Positions 22,682 to 30,650 of a DNA stretch of 39,737 bases are shown in pieces. The notes under the pieces were generated by a model. It worked only from the letters and a program-made list of their open reading frames with translations. It was not told the origin of the DNA and did no database searches. Each line of letters begins with the position of its first letter. The first letter of the stretch is position 1. Origin of the DNA: Solirubrobacteraceae bacterium (GTDB taxonomy: Bacteria; Actinomycetota; Thermoleophilia; Solirubrobacterales; Solirubrobacteraceae); assembly GCA_025451035.1 (NCBI GenBank), contig JANWLE010000098.1, positions 1 to 39,737 of the forward strand. The letters run 5' to 3'. The position numbers were made by a program, and so were the translations under genes.

Positions 22682-22873
22682 GGTGCGCGAGCCCGGCCTG
22701 AGCGTCGTCGCGCGTCAACAACGCTCGCCCTGTTGCTGCGCCGCCTACAGCGCACCCAACACCAGGCCGTGCGCCTGCCGGATGCCATGGTCGTTGCGAC
22801 CGCACACGAGCGGGACGGCGAGCTACCGAGCTACGACGATCGACTATCTCAGCTCGCCCGCGAGCGGGCGTAA
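22682..22873 (+). pseudogene. C-terminal remnant of a PIN-domain (VapC-type) toxin
   Basis: From a stop at 22679-22681 the frame is open to TAA at 22871. Its end reads VRLPDAMVVATAHERDGELP followed by SYDDRLSQLARERA. LPDAxxxATA and the later acidic YDDRL are typical of the last third of PIN ribonuclease toxins, including the third catalytic Asp. About 90-100 N-terminal residues with the first catalytic Asp/Glu are missing, no start codon fits, and no antitoxin gene is visible. Hence a dead fragment, 103 bp downstream of the tRNA. The assignment rests on motif memory. Confidence 0.55.
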
Positions 22874-22986
22874 ACGTCGGCAGCGACTCTTCGCACGCCA
22901 TGTTGGGATCTCACTAGCCACTGGACGTTTGTGCAACTGCACGCAGTGCGCTCAAGCAAAATCGCTCGAGCGCCGAGCGCCGTTGT

Positions 22987-23991
22987 GTGAGCGAGTCTTC
23001 GGTTGACATCGCTCCCGCTAGGCAGGTGCGCCCCGCCGCGCGGGTGAAGACGATCGTGCTGATGCTGTCCGGAATGCTGCTCTCAGCAGCAGCGATGTAC
23101 CTGGTCGCCCGCTCTGAGCTTGAGCGTGTAGCCCACGGCGCGAGCGCCGAAGGGGCAGCGCGGATAGTCATCCTCACGATCATGGCCATCATGGTCGCGT
23201 TCTCGGCGCTGTGTGCAGCGGGGTTCTACCGCGTGATCTTCCGGCCCCTGAGTGAACTCAACCGTGTCATCTTCAGGCATGCGGCCGGCGACCGCGACGC
23301 GCGACTGAATTGGGAGCGAACCGATGAGCTCGGGATGATCGGCCATAACTTCGACGCGATGGTCAGCACGATCAGTCAAAGCGAGGAGCGTCTGCGCGAC
23401 TTTGCCGAGAATGCCGTGCGGGCGCTGGCGCTCGCCGTCGACGCGAAGGATCCGTACACCCGCCATCACTCCGAACGGGTCGCCTGCTACGCAGCCGGGG
23501 TCGCGACCGAGCTCGGTTTTAGCGCCGAGCACATCGAACGGGTTCACACCGCGGGAGTCCTCCACGACGTCGGCAAGATCGCCGTGCCGGACGCTGTCCT
23601 GCTCTCGCAACACCCTCTCAGCGACGAGCAGTACGAGACTATGAAGGGCCACTCGGTAGCTGGCGAGCGCTTGGTCGAGGGAGCTGGGTTGCCGCAGATC
23701 GCTCGCTGGGTGCGCGCCCATCACGAGCGCTTTGACGGCCGCGGCTACCCTGATGGTCTCGCGGGCGAGGTGATTCCGCTGGAGGGACGGATCCTCGCCG
23801 TTGCGGACTCTTTCGAGGCCATGACCTCCGATCGCTACTACCGCGCAGCCATGAGCGCCCAAGACGCGCTCGCCGAGCTTCAGCGATGCGCGGGCAGCCA
23901 GTTCGATCAGCGGCTGGTCGAGATCATGGTTGGCTGGGTCATGGCGCACGAGCAGAAGCTGCCGATCGCCGAGCGGTTCGTGCTCAGCTAA
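22987..23991 (+). CDS. membrane HD-GYP phosphodiesterase
   Basis: 334 residues. Two membrane helices (about 21-41 and 58-81) enclose only a short loop. A HAMP domain (about 81-135) and an HD-GYP domain (about 140-320) follow. The domain has HHSERVACYA, the His193-Asp194 pair in LHDVGKIAVPD, and HHERFDGRGYPDGLAGEVIPL with an intact G-Y-P at 253-255. The intact GYP predicts hydrolysis of cyclic di-GMP (or a related dinucleotide) at the inner face of the membrane. The GTG start at 22987 has no clear SD. It is the only cyclic-nucleotide gene in the window. Confidence 0.9.
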   Translation: MSESSVDIAPARQVRPAARVKTIVLMLSGMLLSAAAMYLVARSELERVAHGASAEGAARIVILTIMAIMVAFSALCAAGFYRVIFRPLSELNRVIFRHAAGDRDARLNWERTDELGMIGHNFDAMVSTISQSEERLRDFAENAVRALALAVDAKDPYTRHHSERVACYAAGVATELGFSAEHIERVHTAGVLHDVGKIAVPDAVLLSQHPLSDEQYETMKGHSVAGERLVEGAGLPQIARWVRAHHERFDGRGYPDGLAGEVIPLEGRILAVADSFEAMTSDRYYRAAMSAQDALAELQRCAGSQFDQRLVEIMVGWVMAHEQKLPIAERFVLS

Positions 23992-24104
23992 CCGCCGTCC
24001 TTAGGGATGCGAGCTTACCCCAGGACCTAGCACAAGACCGCCTACTGAAACTGAAACGCGCGAGCACCTAGCGGGGAGTCTCGGGCGGGCCCTGGTCGCC
24101 TTCG

Positions 24105-24554
24105 CTAGTGGCTCGGGGCGGCTCGATCAAAGGCGAGACCTCCCCGTCCGATGCGGGCGATAAAGCCAGCGATCAGCGCGCCGAGGACCAGGTACACGAT
24201 CAGAGCGATACCCCAGTTGACGGTGATCGCACGCTTGGGGTGGTTTCCGGCAAAGGAGATCAGGCCGGTGAATTCTCCAGCGAAGAAGTTCGCGCCTTCG
24301 TGGACGCCTTTGACGACCCCATTTGCCGGGTTGGCCTTCACGTCGACGAGGATGATCGCCAAGCCGATAAGGATCGCGATCAGAACCGCGACCAGCATGA
24401 CGAGCCGTGCGATCAGTACTGCTCCCATCCCGACGGTCCCGATGGCCGCCGCGCCAGCTTCGCGGGTGCGCCCCGCGAAGGCCCGCTGCGGCGCTCGTTC
24501 GCGCGGCGGGCCTTCGCCGACGGGTTCTTCTCGACGCCTGGTTCTCCATCTCAC
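24105..24554 (-). CDS. two-helix membrane protein, unknown
   Basis: 149 residues from GTG 24554, chosen because AAGGAG lies about 9-10 nt upstream. An Arg-rich N-terminus (1-35) is followed by a long hydrophobic segment (about 40-69), the motif VDVKANPANGVVKGVHEGANFFAG, and a second helix (about 115-137). This arrangement resembles small membrane proteins seen in Thermoleophilia, but I know no function. It follows the Rho-N-like gene on the same strand with an 84-bp gap. Confidence 0.75.
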   Translation of the reverse strand: MRWRTRRREEPVGEGPPRERAPQRAFAGRTREAGAAAIGTVGMGAVLIARLVMLVAVLIAILIGLAIILVDVKANPANGVVKGVHEGANFFAGEFTGLISFAGNHPKRAITVNWGIALIVYLVLGALIAGFIARIGRGGLAFDRAAPSH

Positions 24555-24638
24555 GGATCTGCTCTCCTTTCACACGGCGCTACCGGCTCCTTGTGTCCCT
24601 GGAGTTACCCACCAGTGCATCCGCTAAGCCCGCAGCCG

Positions 24639-24983
24639 CTAGCGCTTGCGAGCTTCAACCGCGCGCTCGAGCTGCGCCTTGTCCATGCTCGAGCGGCCGC
24701 TCACGCCCAGCTTGCGAGCCTCTTGATAGAGCTGCTCGCGAGTGCGCCCGCGCGGCCCGGGCCTACCGGAGCGCAGTCCACCGCGCCGGCCCGAGGACAG
24801 ATCGCTTACCGAGGTGCGTGAGCGGGTGCGTGACTCACCGCTGCGGGCACGTTCCTTGTTGACCGTGCGAGCGGCGATCTCCTCGGCGAGACCCTCCGGG
24901 GCGCCGCGTTCGCGCTGACTGTCCTTGACGTGCTCGTATTGACGCTCGCGCTTGGTGCCCTTCTTCACGCCACGTGGCGGCAT
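24639..24983 (-). CDS. basic small protein with C-terminal Rho-N/SAP-like motif
   Basis: 114 residues, strongly basic. The N-terminal block MPPRGVKKGTKRERQYEHVK with EEIAARTVNKERAR matches a family widespread in actinobacteria, often labelled plasmid stabilisation protein without experimental support. The C-terminal block TREQLYQEARKLGVSGRSS with MDKAQLERAV is the Rho termination factor N-terminal/SAP-like helical motif that binds nucleic acid. GGAGGT lies 7 nt before the ATG. It is probably a nucleoid or RNA-binding accessory protein; the plasmid label should not be trusted. Confidence 0.8.
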   Translation of the reverse strand: MPPRGVKKGTKRERQYEHVKDSQRERGAPEGLAEEIAARTVNKERARSGESRTRSRTSVSDLSSGRRGGLRSGRPGPRGRTREQLYQEARKLGVSGRSSMDKAQLERAVEARKR

Positions 24984-25206
24984 TTTTCAGACCTCCTCGC
25001 TCGGGGTGTGTCTCCCTACAGGACTACCCGGGCGCGCGCCGGCAAACTCGCGTTGCCCGCGTACGCGTGCCTGCCTCACGCATCGGGCGCGCAAAACAGG
25101 ACGCTGCGAGCACGATCGTCGCCTCTTGGACGGGCGTGAGCACGAATAGTCCGATCCGCCAGCGCGGACGGCGGTGCTCGCCCCACCCACAGTGATAGGG
25201 GTCCGG

Positions 25207-25223
25207 CGGTCAGCTTCTGACCG
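25207..25223. terminator. hairpin downstream of first NERD gene
   Basis: CGGTCAG-CTT-CTGACCG, a perfect 7-bp stem, 15 nt past the stop of the gene ending at 25239. No T-tract. The same GGTCAG/CTGACC core recurs in a hairpin at 37811-37825. Confidence 0.45.
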
Positions 25224-25238
25224 GGAGGCCCACCGCGG

Positions 25239-25970
25239 TCAGTTGGATGGCCCACGCCCGATGCGCCTGAGCGCAACAGAGCCAAGCGCTCGGCGCCGAT
25301 GCACCGTGAGCGCCTGTTGCTCCAGCGCCTGCACCACCTGACGGTAACAATGCTCGCTACGCTCGCTATCGAGCTTGACTTCGCATCTGGTCAAATAGCC
25401 GACGAGCATTCCGGCTGGCAGCACCCGCACCCCCCTGCGGCGGGCGAGCGGCTTATCCACCCAGGCTCGGCTGAAGACGAGCAGCGACTGGACCGGCTCA
25501 CCCGTGATCCGTTCGATCAGTCTCTGCTGGGAGTGCGCCTGAGCGATCGTCGCGCCGTGTATGCGCCGCGCGCGCACAGGACCCGGGTGGCTCTTGGTCT
25601 CGACGGTGAACACCCCTCCGGGGCCGATCACGATGTGGTCCACGTTGCCGTGGCCGAAGCTGACGTCGTGGATCACCCGCCAGCCTTCGTGACCGAGCCG
25701 GTCCAATAGCGCCCCGACGTGCTCCTCTCCCGTCGCGCCTCGATCATGGCGCTCCACGAGCGGCAGCACGAACCGCGATACCACGAAGATCGTAGCCAGC
25801 AGAGCGATCTCCGAGACGAGGAAACGCACATCGTGAAGTCCGAAGGCCCGTCCCAGGAGGGTGGTCGCGACAGCTAGCACGCCGAGGGTGATCAGCGTGC
25901 GCATGCGCAGGCGCTGCACGGTCGAGCGGGCGTGGTGTCCTGGTGGTCTAACGGTTGGGTCGTAGCTCAT
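25239..25970 (-). CDS. membrane-anchored NERD-domain nuclease-related protein
   Basis: 243 residues from ATG 25970; starts up to 26006 are possible and none has a strong SD. Two membrane helices (about 26-42 and 52-72) precede a NERD domain (about 76-190). The domain has GATGEEHVGALLDRL, Asp111 in VDHIVIGPGGVF and Glu124-x-Lys126 in VETK, the restriction-endonuclease-like D-ExK site, intact here. NERD proteins are predicted nucleases associated with DNA processing. A second, degenerate NERD gene lies 0.6 kb away on the same strand. Confidence 0.87.
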   Translation of the reverse strand: MSYDPTVRPPGHHARSTVQRLRMRTLITLGVLAVATTLLGRAFGLHDVRFLVSEIALLATIFVVSRFVLPLVERHDRGATGEEHVGALLDRLGHEGWRVIHDVSFGHGNVDHIVIGPGGVFTVETKSHPGPVRARRIHGATIAQAHSQQRLIERITGEPVQSLLVFSRAWVDKPLARRRGVRVLPAGMLVGYLTRCEVKLDSERSEHCYRQVVQALEQQALTVHRRRALGSVALRRIGRGPSN

Positions 25971-26183
25971 AGGAGTACCTGCGATGGACATCGGCGCAAC
26001 GGGCACGACGACTTGAGAGTGGACAGTGAGCTACCCGACTTTGGACGCACAGATCTTCGGTGTTTGGGGTCTTATCGCCTCTTTTGAACCGAAATACCGT
26101 GGAAGGTTGCGGCATTCTCCTAAAGCAAGATGTGGGCTTAGCCGAAACCGTCGGTAGAGCGAACCCTTAGCGAGAGTTGCTTG

Positions 26184-26570
26184 ATGCCCACAATACCCGC
26201 AGATACATCTCCCCCTCCCGACGTTTGCCTGCTGTTGCGTGCCCACGCCGAGCAACGCTGGCTCAGCCGCGAGGTGATACCTGTGCTTCGTCAGGTGGAG
26301 GTACGCGACGATCTGCCTGAGGAGCAGTACGGAGCCGCCTTGGCCTACCTGGAGGTCATCTGGATGGAGGCGCAGCAGCGCGCGCAAGAGACCGACAGCG
26401 CTCGCGAGAAGCTGAAGCGAAGCGCGAGTAACGACTCGGTCCTGCCGCAGAAGGCGTTCCGCTACCACGCCGCAGTGAGAGACCTACGCAGCGCCGTCAG
26501 CAGGCGCGTCGGCACGATGCTGACTGGCGTCGCGAACCTGCCGAAGCAGGCGCCGGCTCAGTTCCAGTAG
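26184..26570 (+). CDS. helical hypothetical protein between two NERD genes
   Basis: 128 residues from ATG 26184 (a TTG directly precedes it). It has no membrane segment, is rich in Arg/Gln/Ala and is probably mostly alpha-helical, with the recognisable stretch EEQYGAALAYLEVIWMEAQQ. I do not recognise a family. It is encoded opposite to the two flanking NERD genes and converges on the second with an 11-bp gap. The coding call rests on frame length and amino-acid composition, so it is moderate. Confidence 0.6.
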   Translation: MPTIPADTSPPPDVCLLLRAHAEQRWLSREVIPVLRQVEVRDDLPEEQYGAALAYLEVIWMEAQQRAQETDSAREKLKRSASNDSVLPQKAFRYHAAVRDLRSAVSRRVGTMLTGVANLPKQAPAQFQ

Positions 26571-26581
26571 CCCGAGCGCAG

Positions 26582-27235
26582 CTACGCCGCCCGCCCGCGC
26601 GGGGGGACGTGGCCACGCGAGCGGCCCGATGATTGCGCCATGCGCACCGTCTGCGCGATCTGTGCGGAGCTTTGTTCATCCAGTGCGGGCTCCTGCGCGG
26701 AGAGCCAGCCGAACAGATCCCGGCCGTGCACGAACGTGATCTTGGTGGATTCCGCGACCGCTTGAGGGAACTCACACCACAGGACGACGAGGGGATGGAC
26801 CTCCACTTGGTAGTGGCTGCGGGAACGGATGTCCCGCTCGAGCGCGCGCGCCGCGTCCAGAGCACAGCGGTTGATCGCCGTGCCGGGACGACTGGCCCTC
26901 CGATCCTCTCCCTTGCGCAGCCACAGAACGCCATCCCGGACGCGTACTCCCGGACCCTCGGGCTTACGTGAGGTGATCGCAAACACGCCAGCGGGGCCCA
27001 CGACCACATGGTCCAGGCCATGCTTGTGATCGGCACCATCGAGCACTATCCACCTACGCTCGGGCAGCCGTCGCAGGACGTGCTCGGTACGCAGAGCGGC
27101 GTCGCGGTCGGGGTTCTCTCCAGCGGCGCGATCGCGATGCGGCAGGTGAACCACGGCGGGCAGATGGATTCTGATCGGCTGGTGGCGTGCGGTTTCGGCA
27201 CTCAGGCTCGGGTCTGTGCTCTTGCGTAGTCTCAT
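26582..27235 (-). CDS. NERD-domain protein with altered active site
   Basis: 217 residues from ATG 27235. A NERD-like domain (about 38-180) lacks the membrane helices of the neighbouring NERD protein. Asp75 in LDHVVVGPAGVF is kept, but the ExK of the sister protein (VFTVETK) is replaced by VFAITSRK, i.e. Thr88-Ser-Arg90, so the catalytic Glu is gone. It probably binds nucleic acid without cleaving, or is degenerating. The start lacks an SD; a longer form from 27295 is open but less likely. Confidence 0.78.
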   Translation of the reverse strand: MRLRKSTDPSLSAETARHQPIRIHLPAVVHLPHRDRAAGENPDRDAALRTEHVLRRLPERRWIVLDGADHKHGLDHVVVGPAGVFAITSRKPEGPGVRVRDGVLWLRKGEDRRASRPGTAINRCALDAARALERDIRSRSHYQVEVHPLVVLWCEFPQAVAESTKITFVHGRDLFGWLSAQEPALDEQSSAQIAQTVRMAQSSGRSRGHVPPRGRAA

Positions 27236-27317
27236 AGTTGGCTCAGCGTGACGGGTGCTCCGGATGTCTCGAGCAGGCAGGCGTGGAGATGGCACTCCTC
27301 ACTCCATCCCCGCCAGA

Positions 27318-27323
27318 TAGGCT
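27318..27323 (+). promoter_or_regulatory. -10 element for leaderless PHP gene
   Basis: TAGGCT, 6 nt (CGGGCA), then ATG 27330. Confidence 0.65.
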
Positions 27324-27329
27324 CGGGCA

Positions 27330-28220
27330 ATGGCCGAGGCCGATTCGCGACCCACCTTTGATCTGCAGTCCCACTCCACCTTCTCCGACGGCACCCTGTC
27401 GCCCGGAGACGTAGTTGCCCGCGCCGCCGAGGCGGGCGTGGAGCTGTTGGCACTCACCGACCACGACACCCTCAGCGGTGTCTCGCAGGCCCTTGCCGCC
27501 GGTGTAGAGCATGGTGTGCGCGTAATACCCGCGATCGAGATCTCAGCCGTCGATGACGGTGCCAGCGAGCCTCGGGAACTGCACATCCTGGGCTACCTCG
27601 TCGATCACCAAGACGCCGCGTTCAACGCAACTCTGGGGCATTTCCTCTCAGACCGCGAGCAGCGCACACTGCGGATGGCCGACGCGCTGCGCGAGCTGGG
27701 CTGGCAGCTCGATGAGCGGGAGATAAACACACGGCTAGAGGCCGGCAAGCCAATCGGGCGACCCCACTTGGCGAATGCCGTGCTCGGGCATGCGGCAAAC
27801 TCGGAGCGTCTGCGTGAGGAGCAGATAGACGACGTCGGCTCGCTGATCAGGGCTTATTTGATCGAGGGGCGGTCCGCGTTTCGCATGCGCCAGACGCCGA
27901 CCGTTGCCAACGCGGTTGAGGCGATCCACCAGGCGGGCGGCGTGGCGATCTGGGCACACCCGTTTTGGGATCTGACCGACCCCCGCGAGGTGCTCGAGAC
28001 GATCGACCGTTTTGTTGAGTTCGGGATGGACGGGGTCGAGGCCTTCTACATCAGCCACACGCGCGAGCAGACGGAGCTGCTGGCCGAGCGGACCGTCGAG
28101 CTAGGCGTGTTGAGCACGGGCTCAGCTGACTTCCACGGCCCCGAGAACAAGCTGTTCAACCGTTTCCGGGCATTTGAGACCTTTGGGCGCACCCCGAACC
28201 TCGGCCCGATCGCCGGCTAG
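27330..28220 (+). CDS. PHP-domain phosphoesterase (TrpH/RNase AM-like)
   Basis: 296 residues. PHP metal-binding motifs: DLQSHSTFSDG (H-x-H) near residue 11, ALTDHDTLSG near 47, an inserted helical segment, AIWAHPF near 205 and the final STGSADFHGP near 265. This matches the YciV/TrpH family, which hydrolyses 3',5'-nucleoside bisphosphates and can trim RNA 5' ends. Metal-dependent and cytosolic. The start is fixed by a -10 hexamer exactly 6 nt before the ATG. It converges with holB with a 2-bp gap between stop codons. Confidence 0.92.
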   Translation: MAEADSRPTFDLQSHSTFSDGTLSPGDVVARAAEAGVELLALTDHDTLSGVSQALAAGVEHGVRVIPAIEISAVDDGASEPRELHILGYLVDHQDAAFNATLGHFLSDREQRTLRMADALRELGWQLDEREINTRLEAGKPIGRPHLANAVLGHAANSERLREEQIDDVGSLIRAYLIEGRSAFRMRQTPTVANAVEAIHQAGGVAIWAHPFWDLTDPREVLETIDRFVEFGMDGVEAFYISHTREQTELLAERTVELGVLSTGSADFHGPENKLFNRFRAFETFGRTPNLGPIAG

Positions 28221-28222
28221 CT

Positions 28223-29365
28223 TCAGTCGGGCGCTGGAACGAACAGGCGCTGCAGGCGATATGCCAACGCCTCGAGCGCAAGCTCCTCGGACACGTTGAC
28301 CGCCAGCCGCATTCGCGTCTCTGCGACGAGCTCGATGCCTTCCGAGAGGCGCCTTGGCTCAAACGCGCTCGTCTCGCCGTTGAGCGTCTTGAGCCGGCCG
28401 GGGACATAGGCGAGCTCGCTCGCTCCCAGCGCCTGACACCATGCGTCGCGCAGCCACAGCTCGGTCAGGTGCAGTCCCCGCCCGAGCGCGCTCGTGCGCT
28501 CCCTGCGCTGTGAGCGGCGCTCGGCTTCCGTCGCCTCCCGTTCCAGGCGGCGATGCTCCTTCTTAGGCAGCAGCTCGAGCTCACGGGCGAGCCTGTCTTT
28601 GATCTCCTCGCCGGCCAGCTCACCCGCAGCCTTGGCGCGGTCGATCAGCGCAAGCCACGGCCGGTGAGCCGTCTCGCCTTCCACACAACAGCGCGCGAAG
28701 GTCTCCGCGTCGGCGCGAAGGGCTTGTCCTTGCGCGCCGGCCAGCCACTGCGCGAAGGTCACGTCGCCGAGCGCGAGCCGAGCGCAATCGGTGGCGTCGG
28801 CCTCGGCAACACCGTCATCCCGCAGGCGCGCCTGGATCGCCTCACTCGAGAGCGGATCAAAGCGGACCGCTTGGCAGCGAGAGGTGATAGTCGCCAGCAC
28901 GTCCTGCGGGCGCTCAGCGAGCAGGATCAGGTGCACGAAGGAGGGCGGCTCCTCAAGAGTCTTCAGCATCCGATTGGCGGCCTGGTCGTTCATCGTCTGC
29001 GCGGACTCGATCACGAACACGCGCCGCGTGGACTCAAACGGCGTGCGCGTCGCACCGGCGATGACCGGCTCGTCGATGTCGCTCACCAGCATTTCAGCCG
29101 CGCCGCTAGGACGAACCCAGACGAGGTCGGGATGCGAGCCGCGAGCGACGCGCTCGGCGACCGTCGTCGGGTCGACGGCGCCGTCCGCCAGCAGGGCGGC
29201 GGCGAACGACCGCGCCAGCGCGCGCTTGCCGCTGCCGGGGGGGCCATGGAAGAGATAGGCGTGCGACGGCGAGCCGTGCGGTGGCAGGGCCGGGCCGAGC
29301 ACGGCACGGGCGTGTGGATGAGCGTCGATGCCGGGCAGGGCGGCGAGCGGATCGGCGAGCGTCAC
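28223..29365 (-). CDS. holB: DNA polymerase III subunit delta'
   Basis: 380 residues, AAA+ clamp-loader subunit. Walker A GPPGSGK near residue 40, the block MNDQAANRMLKTLEEPP near 128, and ILLAERPQDVLATITSRCQAVRF follow the HolB/DnaX pattern (sensor 1 and SRC motif). A longer form from ATG 29374 is open, but that ATG lies inside the -10 hexamer TAGGAT. GTG 29365, 7 nt downstream of the hexamer, is the better start. It is divergent from tmk, a pairing with DNA replication and precursor supply that is common in bacteria, here split onto opposite strands. Confidence 0.92.
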   Translation of the reverse strand: MTLADPLAALPGIDAHPHARAVLGPALPPHGSPSHAYLFHGPPGSGKRALARSFAAALLADGAVDPTTVAERVARGSHPDLVWVRPSGAAEMLVSDIDEPVIAGATRTPFESTRRVFVIESAQTMNDQAANRMLKTLEEPPSFVHLILLAERPQDVLATITSRCQAVRFDPLSSEAIQARLRDDGVAEADATDCARLALGDVTFAQWLAGAQGQALRADAETFARCCVEGETAHRPWLALIDRAKAAGELAGEEIKDRLARELELLPKKEHRRLEREATEAERRSQRRERTSALGRGLHLTELWLRDAWCQALGASELAYVPGRLKTLNGETSAFEPRRLSEGIELVAETRMRLAVNVSEELALEALAYRLQRLFVPAPD

Positions 29366-29372
29366 ACCACCC

Positions 29373-29378
29373 ATCCTA
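29373..29378 (-). promoter_or_regulatory. -10 element of holB (divergent pair)
   Basis: TAGGAT on the minus strand, 7 nt before GTG 29365. It occupies the -35 position relative to the tmk -10 element, with 17 bp between the two hexamers. Confidence 0.6.
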
Positions 29379-29395
29379 GAGACGGCCGTGGGAGG

Positions 29396-29401
29396 TACGG
29401 T
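29396..29401 (+). promoter_or_regulatory. -10 element for leaderless tmk
   Basis: TACGGT, 6 nt (CTAGCA), then GTG 29408. It occupies the -35 position of the divergent holB promoter. Confidence 0.65.
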
Positions 29402-29407
29402 CTAGCA

Positions 29408-30064
29408 GTGCAGCGCGGGAAGCTGATCACAATCGAGGGGCTGGACGGGGCGGGCAAGACGACGCTCTCGGCGCAGCTGGCGCACAGTATCCAAGCGGCC
29501 GGGGTCGAGCGCTTGGAGGTGCTGCGCGAGCCCGGGGGCGTAGCCATTTCTGAGCGCATCCGGGAGCTCGTGAAGGACCCGGGCTTGCGTGTGAATGTGC
29601 GAGCCGAGGCCCTGCTGTACGCGGCGGCGCGCGCCCAGCTCGTCGACGAGCGCTTGGAGCCGCTGCTCGCTGGCGGAGCGTGGGTGCTGCTCGACCGGTT
29701 TGTCGACTCCTCGCTCGCCTACCAGGGCTCAGGGCGCGAACTGGGGTTGGAGCAGGTCCGCGTGATCAACCTGTTCGCCACCGGCGGCCTTGTGCCCGAC
29801 CGGACGCTGCTTTTGCGAATCGCGCCGCAGACCGGACGCCGCCGCCAAGGCGTGCGCGGCGAGGAGCCAGACCGCCTGGAGCGCGAGGACGAGCGCTTCT
29901 TCCAGCGGATCGCCGCCGCTTACGATGGGCTCGCCGAGGAGCAGCCGCAACGGATCCGCACGCTCGACGCGGAGCGGGAACCGGCGCTTGTCCTAGCGCA
30001 GGCGCTCGAGGCGATCGCTGATCTACTGCCCGTGGCTGGCGCCGAGAGGCCCACGAACATCTAG
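29408..30064 (+). CDS. tmk: thymidylate kinase
   Basis: 218 residues. Phosphorylates dTMP to dTDP for dTTP synthesis. P-loop GLDGAGKTT at 11-19, REPGG substrate motif near 40, DR motif in LLDRFVDSSLAYQGSGREL near 98, and an Arg-rich LID (RRRQGVRGEEPDRLE). GTG 29408 begins directly with the conserved first strand (GKLITIEG) and lies 6 nt after a -10 hexamer. The membrane-protein gene follows with a 1-bp gap, so it is co-transcribed. dTTP is also a substrate of the RmlA encoded in this window. Confidence 0.95.
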   Translation: MQRGKLITIEGLDGAGKTTLSAQLAHSIQAAGVERLEVLREPGGVAISERIRELVKDPGLRVNVRAEALLYAAARAQLVDERLEPLLAGGAWVLLDRFVDSSLAYQGSGRELGLEQVRVINLFATGGLVPDRTLLLRIAPQTGRRRQGVRGEEPDRLEREDERFFQRIAAAYDGLAEEQPQRIRTLDAEREPALVLAQALEAIADLLPVAGAERPTNI

Positions 30065-30065
30065 C

Positions 30066-30626
30066 ATGGGTGCTGCCGTGCATAGTCGCTTTAGGAGACT
30101 TAGCCGCCTAGCCATCGCCTGTCTGTTGATGAGCACGGCGGGGATCTACATCTGCGCCAACGCCTGGGCAGCGAAAGCGGCCGCTAAGAGCTCGCCGCTC
30201 AGTCTTCCCGTGCCGGCTTCGGCGAGGATCCCCAGCGAAGGCAATTTGCCCAAGGGCGCCACGCCTAAGACCAGCACCACGACGTTCTCGCCGGCGGGCA
30301 CTTCAACCACGACACCAAGCAGCGCCTCCCAGCATGCACCTGCGCCCCAGAGCGTGTTGGGCGCGGGTAAAGCCATTTCCCTCAAGACCGCCAAGAAGAG
30401 CGGCAGCAATCACGGCTTCAAGCTCCCGTCACTCAGGGGCGAAGCTCTCTATGTCGCGGTGCTTGCGGCGCTGCTCATCCTCGCGTGTCTCGCCTGGGCG
30501 ACAGCGCGCTGGCTCGCATTCGAGCCTCACTGGACGCTCTCCATGCGCCACTCGATGGCGGAGGCCAGCTACCGCATGTCTGCGACTTTCTCGGAGTTTG
30601 CGGACTGGATTCGGCTGGGACGCTGA
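30066..30626 (+). CDS. single-gene membrane protein with Ser/Thr/Pro linker, unknown
   Basis: 186 residues. An N-terminal hydrophobic helix or signal (about 15-35) leads to an extracytoplasmic Ser/Thr/Pro/Lys-rich region (about 40-118). A second membrane helix (about 127-148) and a short cytosolic amphipathic tail (SMAEASYRMSATFSEFADWI) follow. No family recognised. The gene starts 1 bp after the tmk stop and is probably translated from the tmk mRNA. Start ATG 30066 or GTG 30078. Confidence 0.7.
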   Translation: MGAAVHSRFRRLSRLAIACLLMSTAGIYICANAWAAKAAAKSSPLSLPVPASARIPSEGNLPKGATPKTSTTTFSPAGTSTTTPSSASQHAPAPQSVLGAGKAISLKTAKKSGSNHGFKLPSLRGEALYVAVLAALLILACLAWATARWLAFEPHWTLSMRHSMAEASYRMSATFSEFADWIRLGR

Positions 30627-30644
30627 ACGGCGCCCCGCGGCTCC

Positions 30645-30650
30645 TAGAAT
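30645..30650 (+). promoter_or_regulatory. -10 element upstream of nrdJ
   Basis: TAGAAT with a weak -35-like CTGAAC (30623-30628), 16-bp spacer. The predicted start near 30657 gives nrdJ a leader of about 114 nt, unusually long for this window. Confidence 0.4.

Noticed and set aside
22505..22986. Intact integrative element at tRNA-Thr
   Set aside because: No integrase, no copy of the tRNA 3' end downstream and no mobility genes; only remnants are visible.
22596..23006. 136-codon Cys-rich plus-strand frame
   Set aside because: Composition is odd, and it crosses the PIN-remnant frame and the HD-GYP start; no homology pattern seen.
24639..24983. Plasmid stabilisation system
   Set aside because: The family label is historical; the protein is a small basic Rho-N/SAP-like chromosomal protein with no partner toxin or partition gene.
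26031..26468. 145-codon minus-strand frame opposite the 128-residue gene
   Set aside because: The plus-strand frame has a more protein-like composition and a defined start; the minus frame ends in low-quality sequence.
28553..29407. In-frame upstream extension of tmk
   Set aside because: It is antisense to holB; GTG 29408 matches the family start and has a -10 element 6 nt upstream.
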